In this document: piece after piece, positions 19,649-28,578 of the stretch
Layout: every line of letters begins with the position of its first letter
Position numbering within the stretch: the stretch's first letter is position 1
Origin: Rhizopus arrhizus
Taxonomy: Eukaryota > Mucoromycota > Mucoromycetes > Mucorales > Rhizopodaceae
Assembly (NCBI GenBank): GCA_024220505.1
Contig: JAKZZE010000022.1
Coordinates: 744,001-808,000, forward strand
Length of the DNA: 64,000 nucleotides
Direction of reading: 5' to 3'
Position numbers and translations under genes: made by a program
Notes under the pieces: generated by a model
What the model was told of the DNA's origin: nothing
Database searches by the model: none
What the model saw: only the letters and a program-made list of their open reading frames with translations

Positions 19649-19721
19649 GCCCGGCTAGCTCAATCGGTAGAGCGTGAGACTCTTAATCTCAAGGTTGGGG
19701 GTTCGACCCCCCCGTCGGGCT
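19649..19721 (+). tRNA. tRNA-Lys (anticodon CTT)
   Basis: Acceptor stem GCCCGGC pairs with GTCGGGC (one G-U). D-arm GCTCAATCGGTAGAGC, anticodon arm TGAGACTCTTAATCTCA with CTT in the loop, and T-arm GGGGGTTCGACCCCCCC are all present; the discriminator is T (19721). No intron. T-runs at 19733-19737 and 19742-19746 can terminate RNA polymerase III. A and B boxes are intact, so the gene should still work despite the retroelement 10 bp upstream. Confidence 0.95.
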
Positions 19722-21491
19722 TAATCGATCATTTTTATCGTTTTTACATGGATAAATGATCATCCGATGTTATTGGTGATGTGACGAAGCAAGTTACAAT
19801 GTTAGTGCCAATGATGACTGCGCCTTGTTGTAACAAAGATTACAACATTAACACCAGCAATGGCTGCGGTTTGTGATTTTTTAATTTTGAACTTTATTCT
19901 TTTTTGAACTTTATATCGAAATCAAACCTTATATCAAAATGAAACTTTATTTTCCTTTGTCTATAAAATAGACGAATTTTTATTTTTATTTTTATTGTAA
20001 CCAAGAAGAAAGTAACAATGTAACACCCGATCAAGCCGAAAATTTTCAAAATAGCGACTTTAGTCGCTAGATCGAAAATTGTCGGTCAAATGAAAACTTT
20101 CATTTTTGTGAAAAAGGTCAAAAGCACAAACAAAGAAACAATATAAATACCTTCTCTTGTTGAAGTCAATTCAATTCAGTTTTTTCAATAAATAACTCAA
20201 GTTCAATTCTTTTTATCTTTTCATTTACACAAACAGGCAATCTTTAGTTATAATGTAACTTGTTAGTACTTGGGATTTGGATTGTGTTAAAGTGTTGTAG
20301 ATTTGTTTAATTTGAAGTTTGAAGCCTTGAATGACTTGAGTTTGTTTAACTTGATTGAACGTTTAACAGTTCTTTTGATATAGTAATTTGGTTTTAAGTA
20401 GTGACCACCAGATCTTTATAGATCAATAAGGTTAGGAGTAAGATTGTTTAATAAAAGATAAAAATAAAAGGGATCTTTCTTGATTCGTGATAATTCAGGT
20501 ATCAGATCAGAAAGAATAAGTAAAATAAAAAGAAAAGAAAAGGTGTTTGTGACCCAATAAGAAACAATTGCTTTTAAGCGCAAGAAGATTTTGTTTATTG
20601 AATGTCTGTTATTTGGTTAAAAATATTCATCTTATTTATATAAAAAAAGGCGTGGCTTATTGTTGGTTACAATCTATGTCGAACGACATCAATGTCGCTG
20701 GACATCAAAATTTGTTCTTGTGATCATCATTGTTCTCCGGATCCAAAACTTCATCATTTGTGCTACAATAAAAGTCCCTGTTCCCTTTATTTTTATCTTT
20801 ATCTTTTATCTTATATTTGATCTTACTTAAAAGATCTGGTGGTCACATCAAGCAACTAAACTTGTAAAAACTCAAGAAAACTCTCTTTATTAATAACAAC
20901 CTTTACTACTCCAAGAAAAATAACATTATTTTACTTCACTTCTCTTGACTTATATATTTTAACTTTATTTATCTAAAATATATTTTATCCAATAAATCAA
21001 GTATCTTTATCCCTGAATCTTTTGGTATAACACTCTTAAAACACAAGCAAGACAAGTCCCTTGAAGCCAATGATCTTCATTGTAAACATTCTTAAAAACC
21101 CTCATCAAATTACCTTATTACAAACAATTTGATATACTTAACAAGATCTGGTGGTCACCAAGGACTACCAAATTATATTCAAATATTTGATCTTATGTCA
21201 ACTCTCTTTTAAAACAAGTCTACATATAAAAAAAAGCCTATTATCACAGTACCAATATATACGGTTAATATATTAACAAATTGAATGTTATGTTGCTTGA
21301 TAATTTCTTTTTTAAAAGTTTCAATGAATATCCTTTTTTTTTTCTTTATTGATCAGCTATTAATTCTAAAATTTAGAGGTAGAGAGCAATATCATTGATG
21401 ATCAAAAACTTGCAATAAGTAAAACTTTTAATTTATTGAATTAGATTTCACCAAGAAAATTATTAACTAAATGACCGTCAAACATGATGGT
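19722..21491. repeat. LTR-derived spacer with inverted copies of a 16-bp motif
   Basis: No gene. TGTAACACCCGATC at 20019, TATA at 20142 (ATATAAATACC) and AATAAATAA further on look like an LTR. GTGACCACCAGATCTT occurs at 20401 on the plus strand and as its reverse complement at 20831 and 21143. Around the first two copies the similarity extends further (AAAAGATAAAAATAAA and GGGA), so these are pieces of related LTRs in opposite orientations. Ends could not be fixed. Confidence 0.45.
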
Positions 21492-23234
21492 TTACTTTTT
21501 ACCAAGGTTTAAGGCTTTTCCTAAACCAAATCCTTCCAAAATCTTATTAAGACCAATACCTCCCAATAAGCTATTGATTATGGACCCAAGTCCTAGACCG
21601 TTTAGTATGTTGCCTACAAGTCCAAGCACACCTGTAAGTAAGAGGCCGACACCCGATAGAATTTGTAACAATGGACTTTGCAAGATATTCCACAAAGGGC
21701 TAAGTTGTTCCTTGGCATGTGGCATGTTTTTGACTTTTTTCTTTGCTTTGTCGATTGTTGTCGTAACTTCTCCCGTCAGTTGAGATAATAGTTCAGCCAA
21801 ATGATATTCCTCTGGCGATGCTTTTCTTTGAGATGTGTTTGCTTGTGCTGTTTTGGCAATCTTTCCAGTGGGGTCAAGACCTCTTATAGCACCATCAGTC
21901 TCGCTCAGGACATTAGAAGCTTGTTCAATCAAAGGCTTGACAGTATCGACCAGCTTTTGCTCATCTCTCTCATTTTCAGGCTTCGCTTCTTCACTCTCAA
22001 TACTATCGGTAATCATCTTAAGAATTGGTTTGATCTTATCAAGTGATTGCTGAATAGCAGTTGACATTTTGTCGGCCAATTTGCGATATTCTTCTTCTTC
22101 GTTGTTTTTGTCAAGCTCTTCTTGTTCTTTCTTGCGTTCTTCTTCTGTTTTTTCCTTGATCATTTCTGCTTTACCAACAATATATCCCTCGTGGTTAATA
22201 ATGTTACCGTCATTATCGACTTTGAAACCAGCTAACTTGTGGGCAACACGCTTATCAACTTTGCCAACGATGTTGTCTTCTTGATCAACCACTTTTCCAG
22301 ATTTCCTAACCTCGGGGGAATATTCATTAACCAAGGGATAAGGGTTGGAGAGCTTTTTGTCACCTTCGTCTTGCTTATCGTCTTCACCAACTGGTTCGTT
22401 GGCTTCATCGACCGGTTCTTTTGCTTCATCGACTGGTTCTTTGACTTCATCGACCGGTTCTTTTGCTTCATCAACTGATTCTTTTGCTTCGTCAACTGAT
22501 TCTTTTGCTTCATCGACCGGTTCTTTGGCTTCATCGACTGGCTTATTGGCTTCATCGACTGGCTTATTGGCTTCATCGACTGATTCTTTTGCTTCATCGA
22601 CCGGTTCTTTGGCTTCATCGACCGGTTCTTTGGCTTCATCGACTGGTTCTTTGGCTTCATCGGCCGGTTCTTTGGCTTCATCGACCGGTTCTTTGGCTTC
22701 ATCGACTGGCTTATTAGCTTCATCGACTGGCTTATTAGCTTCATCGACTGGTTCTTTTGCTTCATCAACTGGCTTATTAACCTGTAGATATTTGATTTCT
22801 TGTTTGGAATCCTTTTCTTTTTCTTTAGTAGGTTTTTCTTCGGATTCGCTGTTAGTACTTTCTTCACTGTCATCTTGCTCAACAGGCTCCACCATGCCGA
22901 TCATATTTCCTTTTTCATCTTCAATGACGCCATGTTTGCTAATCTTTTTGCCAGCTAGCTTCTTTGCTTTTCCTTTTACTAGACGTCCAATCACTTCGCC
23001 AGTTTTTTTGTTGACAACTAGGCCAGACTTGTTCACTTTTTTGCCAATTAAAGACTCATAGGTATCATCTTCACTTTTTTCTTCAGACGAATCCTCAGTA
23101 TCTTCACTTATTTCCTGCATGCTTTCTTGCTTGCTTATAGGAGATCCATTATTCTTTTTAACGCCAGAGCTGATAGCCTTATCTTCATTTTGATTCTGAG
23201 GTTGCACTGTTTGCTTCTTTTCTTGATCTATCAT
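21492..23234 (-). CDS. LEA-like protein with DUF3659-type repeats and DUF6987-type C-terminus
   Basis: 580 aa, intron-free, highly charged. Two DUF3659-type modules: about 58-115 (IGKKVNKSGLVVNKKTGEVI, KLAGKKISKHGVI) and about 305-355 (VRKSGKVVDQEDNIVGKV, KLAGFKVDNDGNI). Between them is an array of 18-19 heptads, mostly PVDEAKE or PVDEANK. The C-terminal part holds a helical segment (KLADKMSTAIQQSLDKIKPI) and a glycine/leucine-rich hydrophobic end (LLQILSGVGLLLTGVLGLVG). In ascomycetes, proteins with these domains are called LEA-like and are linked, mostly by similarity, to desiccation or spore survival; that role is inference here. It lies next to the four tail-motif genes on the right. Confidence 0.75.
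   Translation of the reverse strand: MIDQEKKQTVQPQNQNEDKAISSGVKKNNGSPISKQESMQEISEDTEDSSEEKSEDDTYESLIGKKVNKSGLVVNKKTGEVIGRLVKGKAKKLAGKKISKHGVIEDEKGNMIGMVEPVEQDDSEESTNSESEEKPTKEKEKDSKQEIKYLQVNKPVDEAKEPVDEANKPVDEANKPVDEAKEPVDEAKEPADEAKEPVDEAKEPVDEAKEPVDEAKESVDEANKPVDEANKPVDEAKEPVDEAKESVDEAKESVDEAKEPVDEVKEPVDEAKEPVDEANEPVGEDDKQDEGDKKLSNPYPLVNEYSPEVRKSGKVVDQEDNIVGKVDKRVAHKLAGFKVDNDGNIINHEGYIVGKAEMIKEKTEEERKKEQEELDKNNEEEEYRKLADKMSTAIQQSLDKIKPILKMITDSIESEEAKPENERDEQKLVDTVKPLIEQASNVLSETDGAIRGLDPTGKIAKTAQANTSQRKASPEEYHLAELLSQLTGEVTTTIDKAKKKVKNMPHAKEQLSPLWNILQSPLLQILSGVGLLLTGVLGLVGNILNGLGLGSIINSLLGGIGLNKILEGFGLGKALNLGKK
22390..22791 (-). repeat. 21-bp coding minisatellite (heptad array)
   Basis: 18-19 in-frame copies of a 21-bp unit encoding PVDEAKE-type heptads inside the LEA-like gene. 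Variants PVDEANK, SVDEAKE, PADEAKE and PVDEVKE recur in blocks, indicating unequal exchange. All six frames stay open through the array, which creates spurious antisense open frames. Confidence 0.92.
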
Positions 23235-23311
23235 GACTTTTAATTATCAAAAGATATGATGCATAATGGTCTTGGAACCATGTTGTATATTTATATGAAA
23301 AAAATCATACT

Positions 23312-23345
<34 letters not shown>

Positions 23346-23650
23346 GCATGATTATTTCACAGATCGTTTTTAGTTAATGAGAAAATGGCAGGTTGAACAG
23401 TGATTTCATTCTTGAGAAAAAAAAAGACGGAAAGCATGTAAATGATTTCATACTAGAGTCTTCATGATATAATAGTATATTATGTTATGTCAACCGGGAG
23501 GTTAAAGAGCTATACTTAGGACATGATCAAATTTCTCAAAATTACGATCAGCCAACACAAGATTATCTTACTAAGTTATTAGCGCTTTTTTGATCTTTTT
23601 CTACTTGTTTATATTTGTAAATACATTAAAAAGAGATGCTTTCATATAGA
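23235..23650. other. Promoter side of the LEA-like gene; A-run
   Basis: Holds an A-run of about 29 nt (23314-23343). No coding sequence seen. The first 100 bp upstream of 23234 should be the promoter and 5' UTR of the LEA-like gene. Confidence 0.5.
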
Positions 23651-23654
23651 ATTG

Positions 23655-24172
23655 AGAAAGTTATGAAAAATTTATCAAAGAACCTAATAAAAACAGTGCA
23701 GATCAGGATCTTGGAAAATCTATTGACAGCATAGTGTCTAAAAATCCATTTAAAAATAATAATAAAACAGATAATGATGAGCAGCATGATATCAAGAGCA
23801 TAAGAAATGACATAAAAAGCATGATTGAAGAGACAATAGGTGCAAATTTAGAGAGCATCCAAGATATGAATGTTTCTATGAACACAATTATAAAATATAA
23901 TAATAGATTGCCGCAAATGGTTTATAAACTTGAAGTGCAAAATAAGGATATCACAGACGAAATAATAAAAAATCAATAAAGGAAGCACAAAAAATCCCAA
24001 GAACAATCAAGAACAAACAGGCAGTGTAAATGATATTAACCGCTTCTTTGAGCTCTTAACTAGAAGCATGGCGAAATCATATCCATTCTCTATGTCTGAA
24101 TTATCTGAAAAAGCTTCAAAGGATAGAGATGCTACCAAAAAGGAACAGAAACCAGAAAGCAATCAACTTTGA
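23655..24172 (+). pseudogene. Unrecognised small gene, apparently frameshifted
   Basis: One frame reads from about 23658 to 23979 (KNSADQDLGKSIDSIVSKNP, IKSMIEETIGANLESIQDMN, NRLPQMVYKLEVQNKD) and stops after an A-rich run. A second frame then continues to a stop at 24172 (GSVNDINRFFELLTRSMAKS, YPFSMSELSEKASKDRD). The switch in the A-rich stretch at about 23965-23990 suggests a one-base slip, or an intron I cannot identify. No upstream ATG fits. The composition is hydrophilic and helical; I do not recognise a family. Confidence 0.4.
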
Positions 24173-24374
24173 CTAGGTCATAGCGAAAAAGGTGAAATAG
24201 TCTTAAAAATGGACGCTACAAAAAAGATATTACCTTAACAATTCGTATTCCTTAAAACCAAACTTCAATTTGCTTAATAAAACATTACGCACAGTATTTA
24301 CAGAAGCAAGTCTCCTTTATTATTATTGTACATAAAATGAATGAAGCATAGGCTTACTAATTAGAATAGGATGG

Positions 24375-24617
24375 TTATTGTAGTAAGGTCAATGTAATAT
24401 CGCCTCTCGCCTTTGCTTTTAACTGGATTTCAGCATCTATATTCAGGTCGAGACGAAGGCTTGGCATTTTGCCCTTCTTGTTGTTGCTGCTATCTTGTTC
24501 TTGCACTTGCCCTTGCTCTTGTTGAACTTGATGTTCTTCTAATGCTTGTTTATTAGATGTATTATTACTCGACTTTACGTTTTCTTTGGTTTGTTGTTGT
24601 GTTTGAGGTTCTGGCAT
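24375..24617 (-). CDS. Small tail-motif protein A (Q-rich disordered region)
   Basis: 80 aa from the ATG at 24617. Residues 1-50 are polar and glutamine/asparagine-rich (TQQQTKENVKSSNN). The last 30 residues are SLRLDLNIDAEIQLKAKA plus RGDITLTLLQ, the same tail as in the genes at 24964, 25500 and 26314. In the tail every second residue from the first Leu is hydrophobic, predicting one long amphipathic beta strand with acidic then basic outer residues, a Gly turn and a second strand. No signal peptide or transmembrane segment. Divergently arranged with the gene at 24964 (346 bp between starts). Function unknown. Confidence 0.75.
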   Translation of the reverse strand: MPEPQTQQQTKENVKSSNNTSNKQALEEHQVQQEQGQVQEQDSSNNKKGKMPSLRLDLNIDAEIQLKAKARGDITLTLLQ

Positions 24618-24963
24618 ACTCTTAAATGATATATAATAATAACAGTAATAAAAACAATTGAAGAAAGGAAAAATCTGTTTAGGAAATTTCACTCTAAAAT
24701 ATACTTGGCTTGAATTACTTTTTTGGATATTTTAGAGATATAACAACATAATATGATGTAATAAATATTTATAATTAACCTTGTTGTGTAATTTGCTTCA
24801 CAAGCACTTATTGAGATATGTTTTTATAGAGTTTTTGGTAACTTTAATGCGGTCATTTTTTTGTCATCCATTTTATTTCAAAATAGAAAGATTTTATAAG
24901 TCAAAAGAAAAATAACTACTATCTTTCTTTCTTTCCTATTAACAAATAAACATCAAACACAAT

Positions 24964-25326
24964 ATGCCACCTACTCGAGAAGAGGAAAAGCAAGATAATA
25001 TTCCTAAGCAACAAGAGGATACAACTGAAGAGTCCGAAAGTGAAAACAAAACAGAACCTTCTCCTCAAAAAAAGTCATCTAAAGAAAAAAAGGGTTCTAA
25101 GAAAAAAAAAAGATCTTCAAAGAAACAAGATGAGGCACTTGACATAGTAAAAGGCTCTGACCAAGAGCAAGCCGTGTCAGGCGGGGGTGGACAACAGCAA
25201 CAGAAAGATGGAGGCAGTGGTGGTTCTGAACATCCTTTAAGTTTACGCTTGGACCTTAACTTAGATGTTGAAATTACTTTGAAGGCTCGGGTTCATGGTG
25301 ATGTTACTTTAGCGCTGATAGCTTAA
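24964..25326 (+). CDS. Small tail-motif protein B (Lys-rich disordered region)
   Basis: 120 aa, single exon. The N-terminal third is mixed-charge (EEEKQDNIPKQQEDTTEESE), then strongly basic (KEKKGSKKKKRSSKK), then a Gly/Gln linker. The tail is SLRLDLNLDVEITLKARV plus HGDVTLALIA, differing from that of the 25500 gene at only three to four positions. The start ATG follows an A-rich leader typical here. Convergent with the 25500 gene (stops 174 bp apart). The conserved part is confined to the tail, so that is where selection acts; function unknown. Confidence 0.8.
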   Translation: MPPTREEEKQDNIPKQQEDTTEESESENKTEPSPQKKSSKEKKGSKKKKRSSKKQDEALDIVKGSDQEQAVSGGGGQQQQKDGGSGGSEHPLSLRLDLNLDVEITLKARVHGDVTLALIA

Positions 25327-25499
25327 TTTCTTTATAAACCAGCTTTTACTTTCTAATAAATTTTTTGTCCATATGTACAATTGAATGTTTTGGTCTTATA
25401 TTTGTGTTATATAATATTTTTTTTAAAAAATAAATATAAATTAAATTGACGCGTGTGTTTTTTGTTGAATGATTAATGGTTTATTAAAATATTACACGA

Positions 25500-26033
25500 T
25501 TATCGTAAAAGGGCCAAAGTGACATCACCATGAACTCGAGCCTTCAATTCAATTTCAACGTCCAAGTTAAGATCAAGACGAAGGCTGAGAGGTTTATTAT
25601 TATCTTCGGCTTCTCCTCCTTCAGCAGCTTTGCCTACAGTATTGGTTGTATTTTTAACAACGTCTCCATCTTGATCTTTTTTGCGTTTTAATTTTTGAAG
25701 CTGTTCAGGGCTCAGTTCTTCTGATGTATCTTCATCCGTTTCCGATTCTGTTTCATCATCATAATTATCGTTGCTTTGTTCGTCGTCCCCTGATTCATTG
25801 CTGTCATTATCATCACTTTCTGAATCTTGATCATTATTTTTGTCCTCAGAGTTTGATTTCCCTTGTTCCTCTTGATTTTTGGGCCCTTCCTGAAGTTTAT
25901 TTTGCTCATTACTCTGTTGCTGTTTGTAACTTTTATCTTGTCCTTTGTTTTGCGCTTCTTGCTGCTGTTGATTATTATTACTGTTTTCTTTTGATTCGTT
26001 GTTTTGAGTTTGTTGTTTTTCTTCTGAAGACAT
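25500..26033 (-). CDS. Small tail-motif protein C (acidic disordered region)
   Basis: 177 aa, single exon. Residues 1-50 are Gln/Asn/Lys-rich; about 55-125 form an extremely acidic stretch (DQDSESDDNDSNESGDDEQS); a short Lys-rich segment and a Gly/Glu linker follow. The tail is SLRLDLNLDVEIELKARV plus HGDVTLALLR, at the very C-terminus. Divergent from the gene at 26314 (280 bp between starts). The disordered part is opposite in charge to those of the 24964 and 26314 proteins, while the tail is nearly the same. Confidence 0.8.
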   Translation of the reverse strand: MSSEEKQQTQNNESKENSNNNQQQQEAQNKGQDKSYKQQQSNEQNKLQEGPKNQEEQGKSNSEDKNNDQDSESDDNDSNESGDDEQSNDNYDDETESETDEDTSEELSPEQLQKLKRKKDQDGDVVKNTTNTVGKAAEGGEAEDNNKPLSLRLDLNLDVEIELKARVHGDVTLALLR

Positions 26034-26313
26034 TTTTGTTTTTGTGATATTAATGAAAAGTTCTTGGATCCACTTGGTTTATATTACTAACTGAAAGCAA
26101 TGATTTGTGTATTACGTAGCTTGAAGAAGTATATTCATGATTTTTTTTGTTATTATGGCAAACCCAAAACTCGGAGATTGTAAATTTTCTATTTAGAATA
26201 GTTGATCTCGACCATTTTTGGAAGTTACACAAAATGGGCATTAGATCACTGTGATCATTTTTTGTTATTTCTTTTTTTAATTACTTTTCTTTTTTTACAC
26301 CACTATTTTTAAT

Positions 26314-26595
26314 ATGGAAAATACCATGCCAAAGAAAGAAAAAAGGAAATCAGAACATAAGAAAAAAAGTAAAAAGAAAATAATCGAGCCTTCAGATCCG
26401 CAGATATCAATGGCAAAACATCAAGCTGAAATATTAAAGCAAAATTCTGCAAGACTAAGTTCTCCTCCTGATTTAGCCATGGATGGCGGTGAAAATGATA
26501 GACGAGCCCTTAAGCTGAGACTAGACCTTAATTTGGATGCAGAGATAAACTTAAAAGCTAAAATTAACGGTTCTGTAACATTAACGCTATTGTAA
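26314..26595 (+). CDS. Small tail-motif protein D (basic disordered region)
   Basis: 93 aa, single exon. A basic start (KKEKRKSEHKKKSKKK), a short helical stretch (SMAKHQAEILKQNSARL) and a linker precede the tail KLRLDLNLDAEINLKAKI plus NGSVTLTLL. Here the usual Gly-Asp of the turn is Gly-Ser. An alternative start at Met5 is possible. It is the outermost member of the four-gene set. Confidence 0.75.
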   Translation: MENTMPKKEKRKSEHKKKSKKKIIEPSDPQISMAKHQAEILKQNSARLSSPPDLAMDGGENDRRALKLRLDLNLDAEINLKAKINGSVTLTLL

Positions 26596-28066
26596 GAAAA
26601 ATCTTCCTCTTTGTACATACCTTAAATAAATCAGCCATAAATTATGTCATTATTATTTGTGCCCATCTTTTTTGGAAAGTCTTGGCGATCATTAATGTCC
26701 TCGAACAAAACAGGAAGAGTAATTTAAGATAATCCGCAGTTCTTGCTAAATAAACAATTATACACTATTTCCAGAAATTAAAGTCGCCGTGACTTGTCGC
26801 AATTACATATAAATTGTATTATAAAACTTTATAAAATGCGACTTTAATTTCTGGAAATAATGTATAACTTTATGCACTGGTTAACAATATAATAATGTTA
26901 AACATAAAGTAGCCATTGTTTACTATTCACATAGTTTTATAACATATTCTATCCAAGCTTTATTATAATACCAATGATTATGAATTTATTAAAAAGAGCA
27001 TAAATTAATAATGTACATTACTGAACGTTTGTAAAACATATTTACAGGGAAACAAGTCAATTTTCGATCATTATGATACTGATATTTTTGGAAGTTTTAC
27101 ATTAGCAAATTTTATATGAGGATAAGCTATCGTTGCTTTATAATTTAGTTGTCCATGTTTTCTTCACTGATGTATAAAGTAAGTGAATTACATTGATTGG
27201 ATGCTTTGGTATTATTTTTCTAGTTGGTCAAGTGCTTCTCGTAATCAGCTAACAGGTGTTTTTATCTGTATTTAGATTCAATTATTCCAAAATTACATAC
27301 AATCTTCATGATATTGTTGTGAAATTCATTGTTGCGCTTTTTGTTTATAATTAAATTAGAACAGATGAAATAATAAGCACCACCGTTGGATTAGGTATGG
27401 TAATAAGCCAGTCATGGGTCAATTGGTAGGCTACTTGTGCAAGTTTACTGTTCTGGAGAAATCCCTTAAATACACAAGTTTATCTATATGAACTTTCAAT
27501 GAAATGCCAAATGGTTAGTTAAGCTATACTTTTATAACAGCTTATGACTTGTTTCTGCCTTCATACAGCCACACTTGCAGTTTGCCCTTTGGCTGTCAAA
27601 GGGAAGAGGAATATCAAATCTTATTGCATAGCAGCAGAAGGTTCAATTAGTGATGTATATAGCAATTGTATCGCTTCTTATGTATATATGGCTATAAGCC
27701 AGACAGAATCACCAAATGAGGCTAGGTCTTTAGAGTGTTACTAGCACTAATAGTTTTTTTTATATTTAAACTATGATAAAAAGCCTTTACAAAGAGTATT
27801 AGCAAACTAGCCTTAGTTAACAATACTGCTGATAAAAATTGATTACTCGAAATTTTTATTATATTAGTATAGAATGATATTAAGCAATGCGTTGCATATT
27901 GCCAAAAGTATACAGAAAAAAAAAGATAATGATGAGGCAGTGTAGCTAATATTAGTGATTCTTGTAAATGAATACAGCAGAAAGAGATTCAAACCCTCTT
28001 TTTCTTTATTAAATGACTATAAGTATAAAATGGAAAGAGTATACCTGAATTAGCTTGTAATATTTT
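26596..28066. other. Intergenic with one MITE
   Basis: Apart from the inverted-repeat element at 26761-26864 I see no gene. The open frame at 27544-27744 has no recognisable content. The stretch at 27407-27470 has a D-arm-like part (GGGTCAATTGGTAGGC) but no B box. Confidence 0.55.
26761..26864. mobile_element. Small MITE (104 bp)
   Basis: 27-bp terminal inverted repeats (left TACACTATTTCCAGAAATTA and on to AAAGTCGC; right its reverse complement, with one mismatch) enclose about 50 bp of AT-rich, noncoding DNA. TA dinucleotides lie at both borders, as for Tc1/mariner-type elements. The ends do not match the intact mariner at 10.4-12.0 kb, so the donor transposase is elsewhere. Confidence 0.75.
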
Positions 28067-28578
28067 TTATTGAAGATGACAACCAAAAGGATGGTCATCA
28101 AGTACATTTAACGCAATAAGTACAGCATCAATAGTCCACCAGATACCGCCGAGACCTGCTGTAAGAAATTTGAGCGTGCCTAGGAGAATGTAGCCCAAGT
28201 AAAAACGATCGATACCTTTTTTTATAGAGATTGTGAATAAGCAATGTAAATAAACTGATATATAAAAAACTTACCAAAAGGTCCAAAGAAAATAGAAAGC
28301 ACAAGAGCAACAAACCAGCTACGGTCAGAGACGCACGTATCTTTTAATAAAACATCTTGTTCATTATCACTTGCTCCTTTTTTCAGAAAAAAGCGAAATG
28401 TGAGGGTTAAGACAGCAGTCATAGTAATGATAACGATCCAAAATGCAAGTACACGATGTCTGTGATGATGAAGTATACGCTTTGCTTTTTGAAGAAAAGG
28501 CTCACTTTCTGAAAGTTGATCCGCAATTGAAGGAACTTCTTCGTCTCGAGTATTAACAGAGCCATATCTATCAGACAT
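28067..28578 (-). CDS. TM2-domain membrane protein
   Basis: Two exons (28578-28275 and 28215-28067) give 150 aa. The N-terminus is cytosolic and acidic. A membrane segment lies near 45-68 (AFWIVIITMTAVLTLTFRFF). The TM2 domain follows at about 87-140: SWFVALVLSIFFGPFGIDRF, then YLGYILLGTLKFLTAGLGG and IWWTIDAVLIALNVLDDHPF. It shows the family's DRF motif in the loop between the two helices and the conserved Asp in the second helix. TM2 proteins are small membrane proteins; a specific function for the fungal members is not established. The splice joins Gly-Ile-Asp-Arg-Phe across the intron, which supports the model. Confidence 0.88.

Noticed and set aside
22345..23061. Long plus-strand open frame rich in Ser/Thr/Ala repeats
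   Set aside because: It is the antisense of the 21-bp repeat in the LEA-like gene; the repeat keeps all frames open. No start context or domain supports it.
27407..27470. Possible tRNA or tRNA-derived SINE
   Set aside because: Only a D-arm/A-box-like part is visible; no B box, anticodon stem or acceptor pairing.
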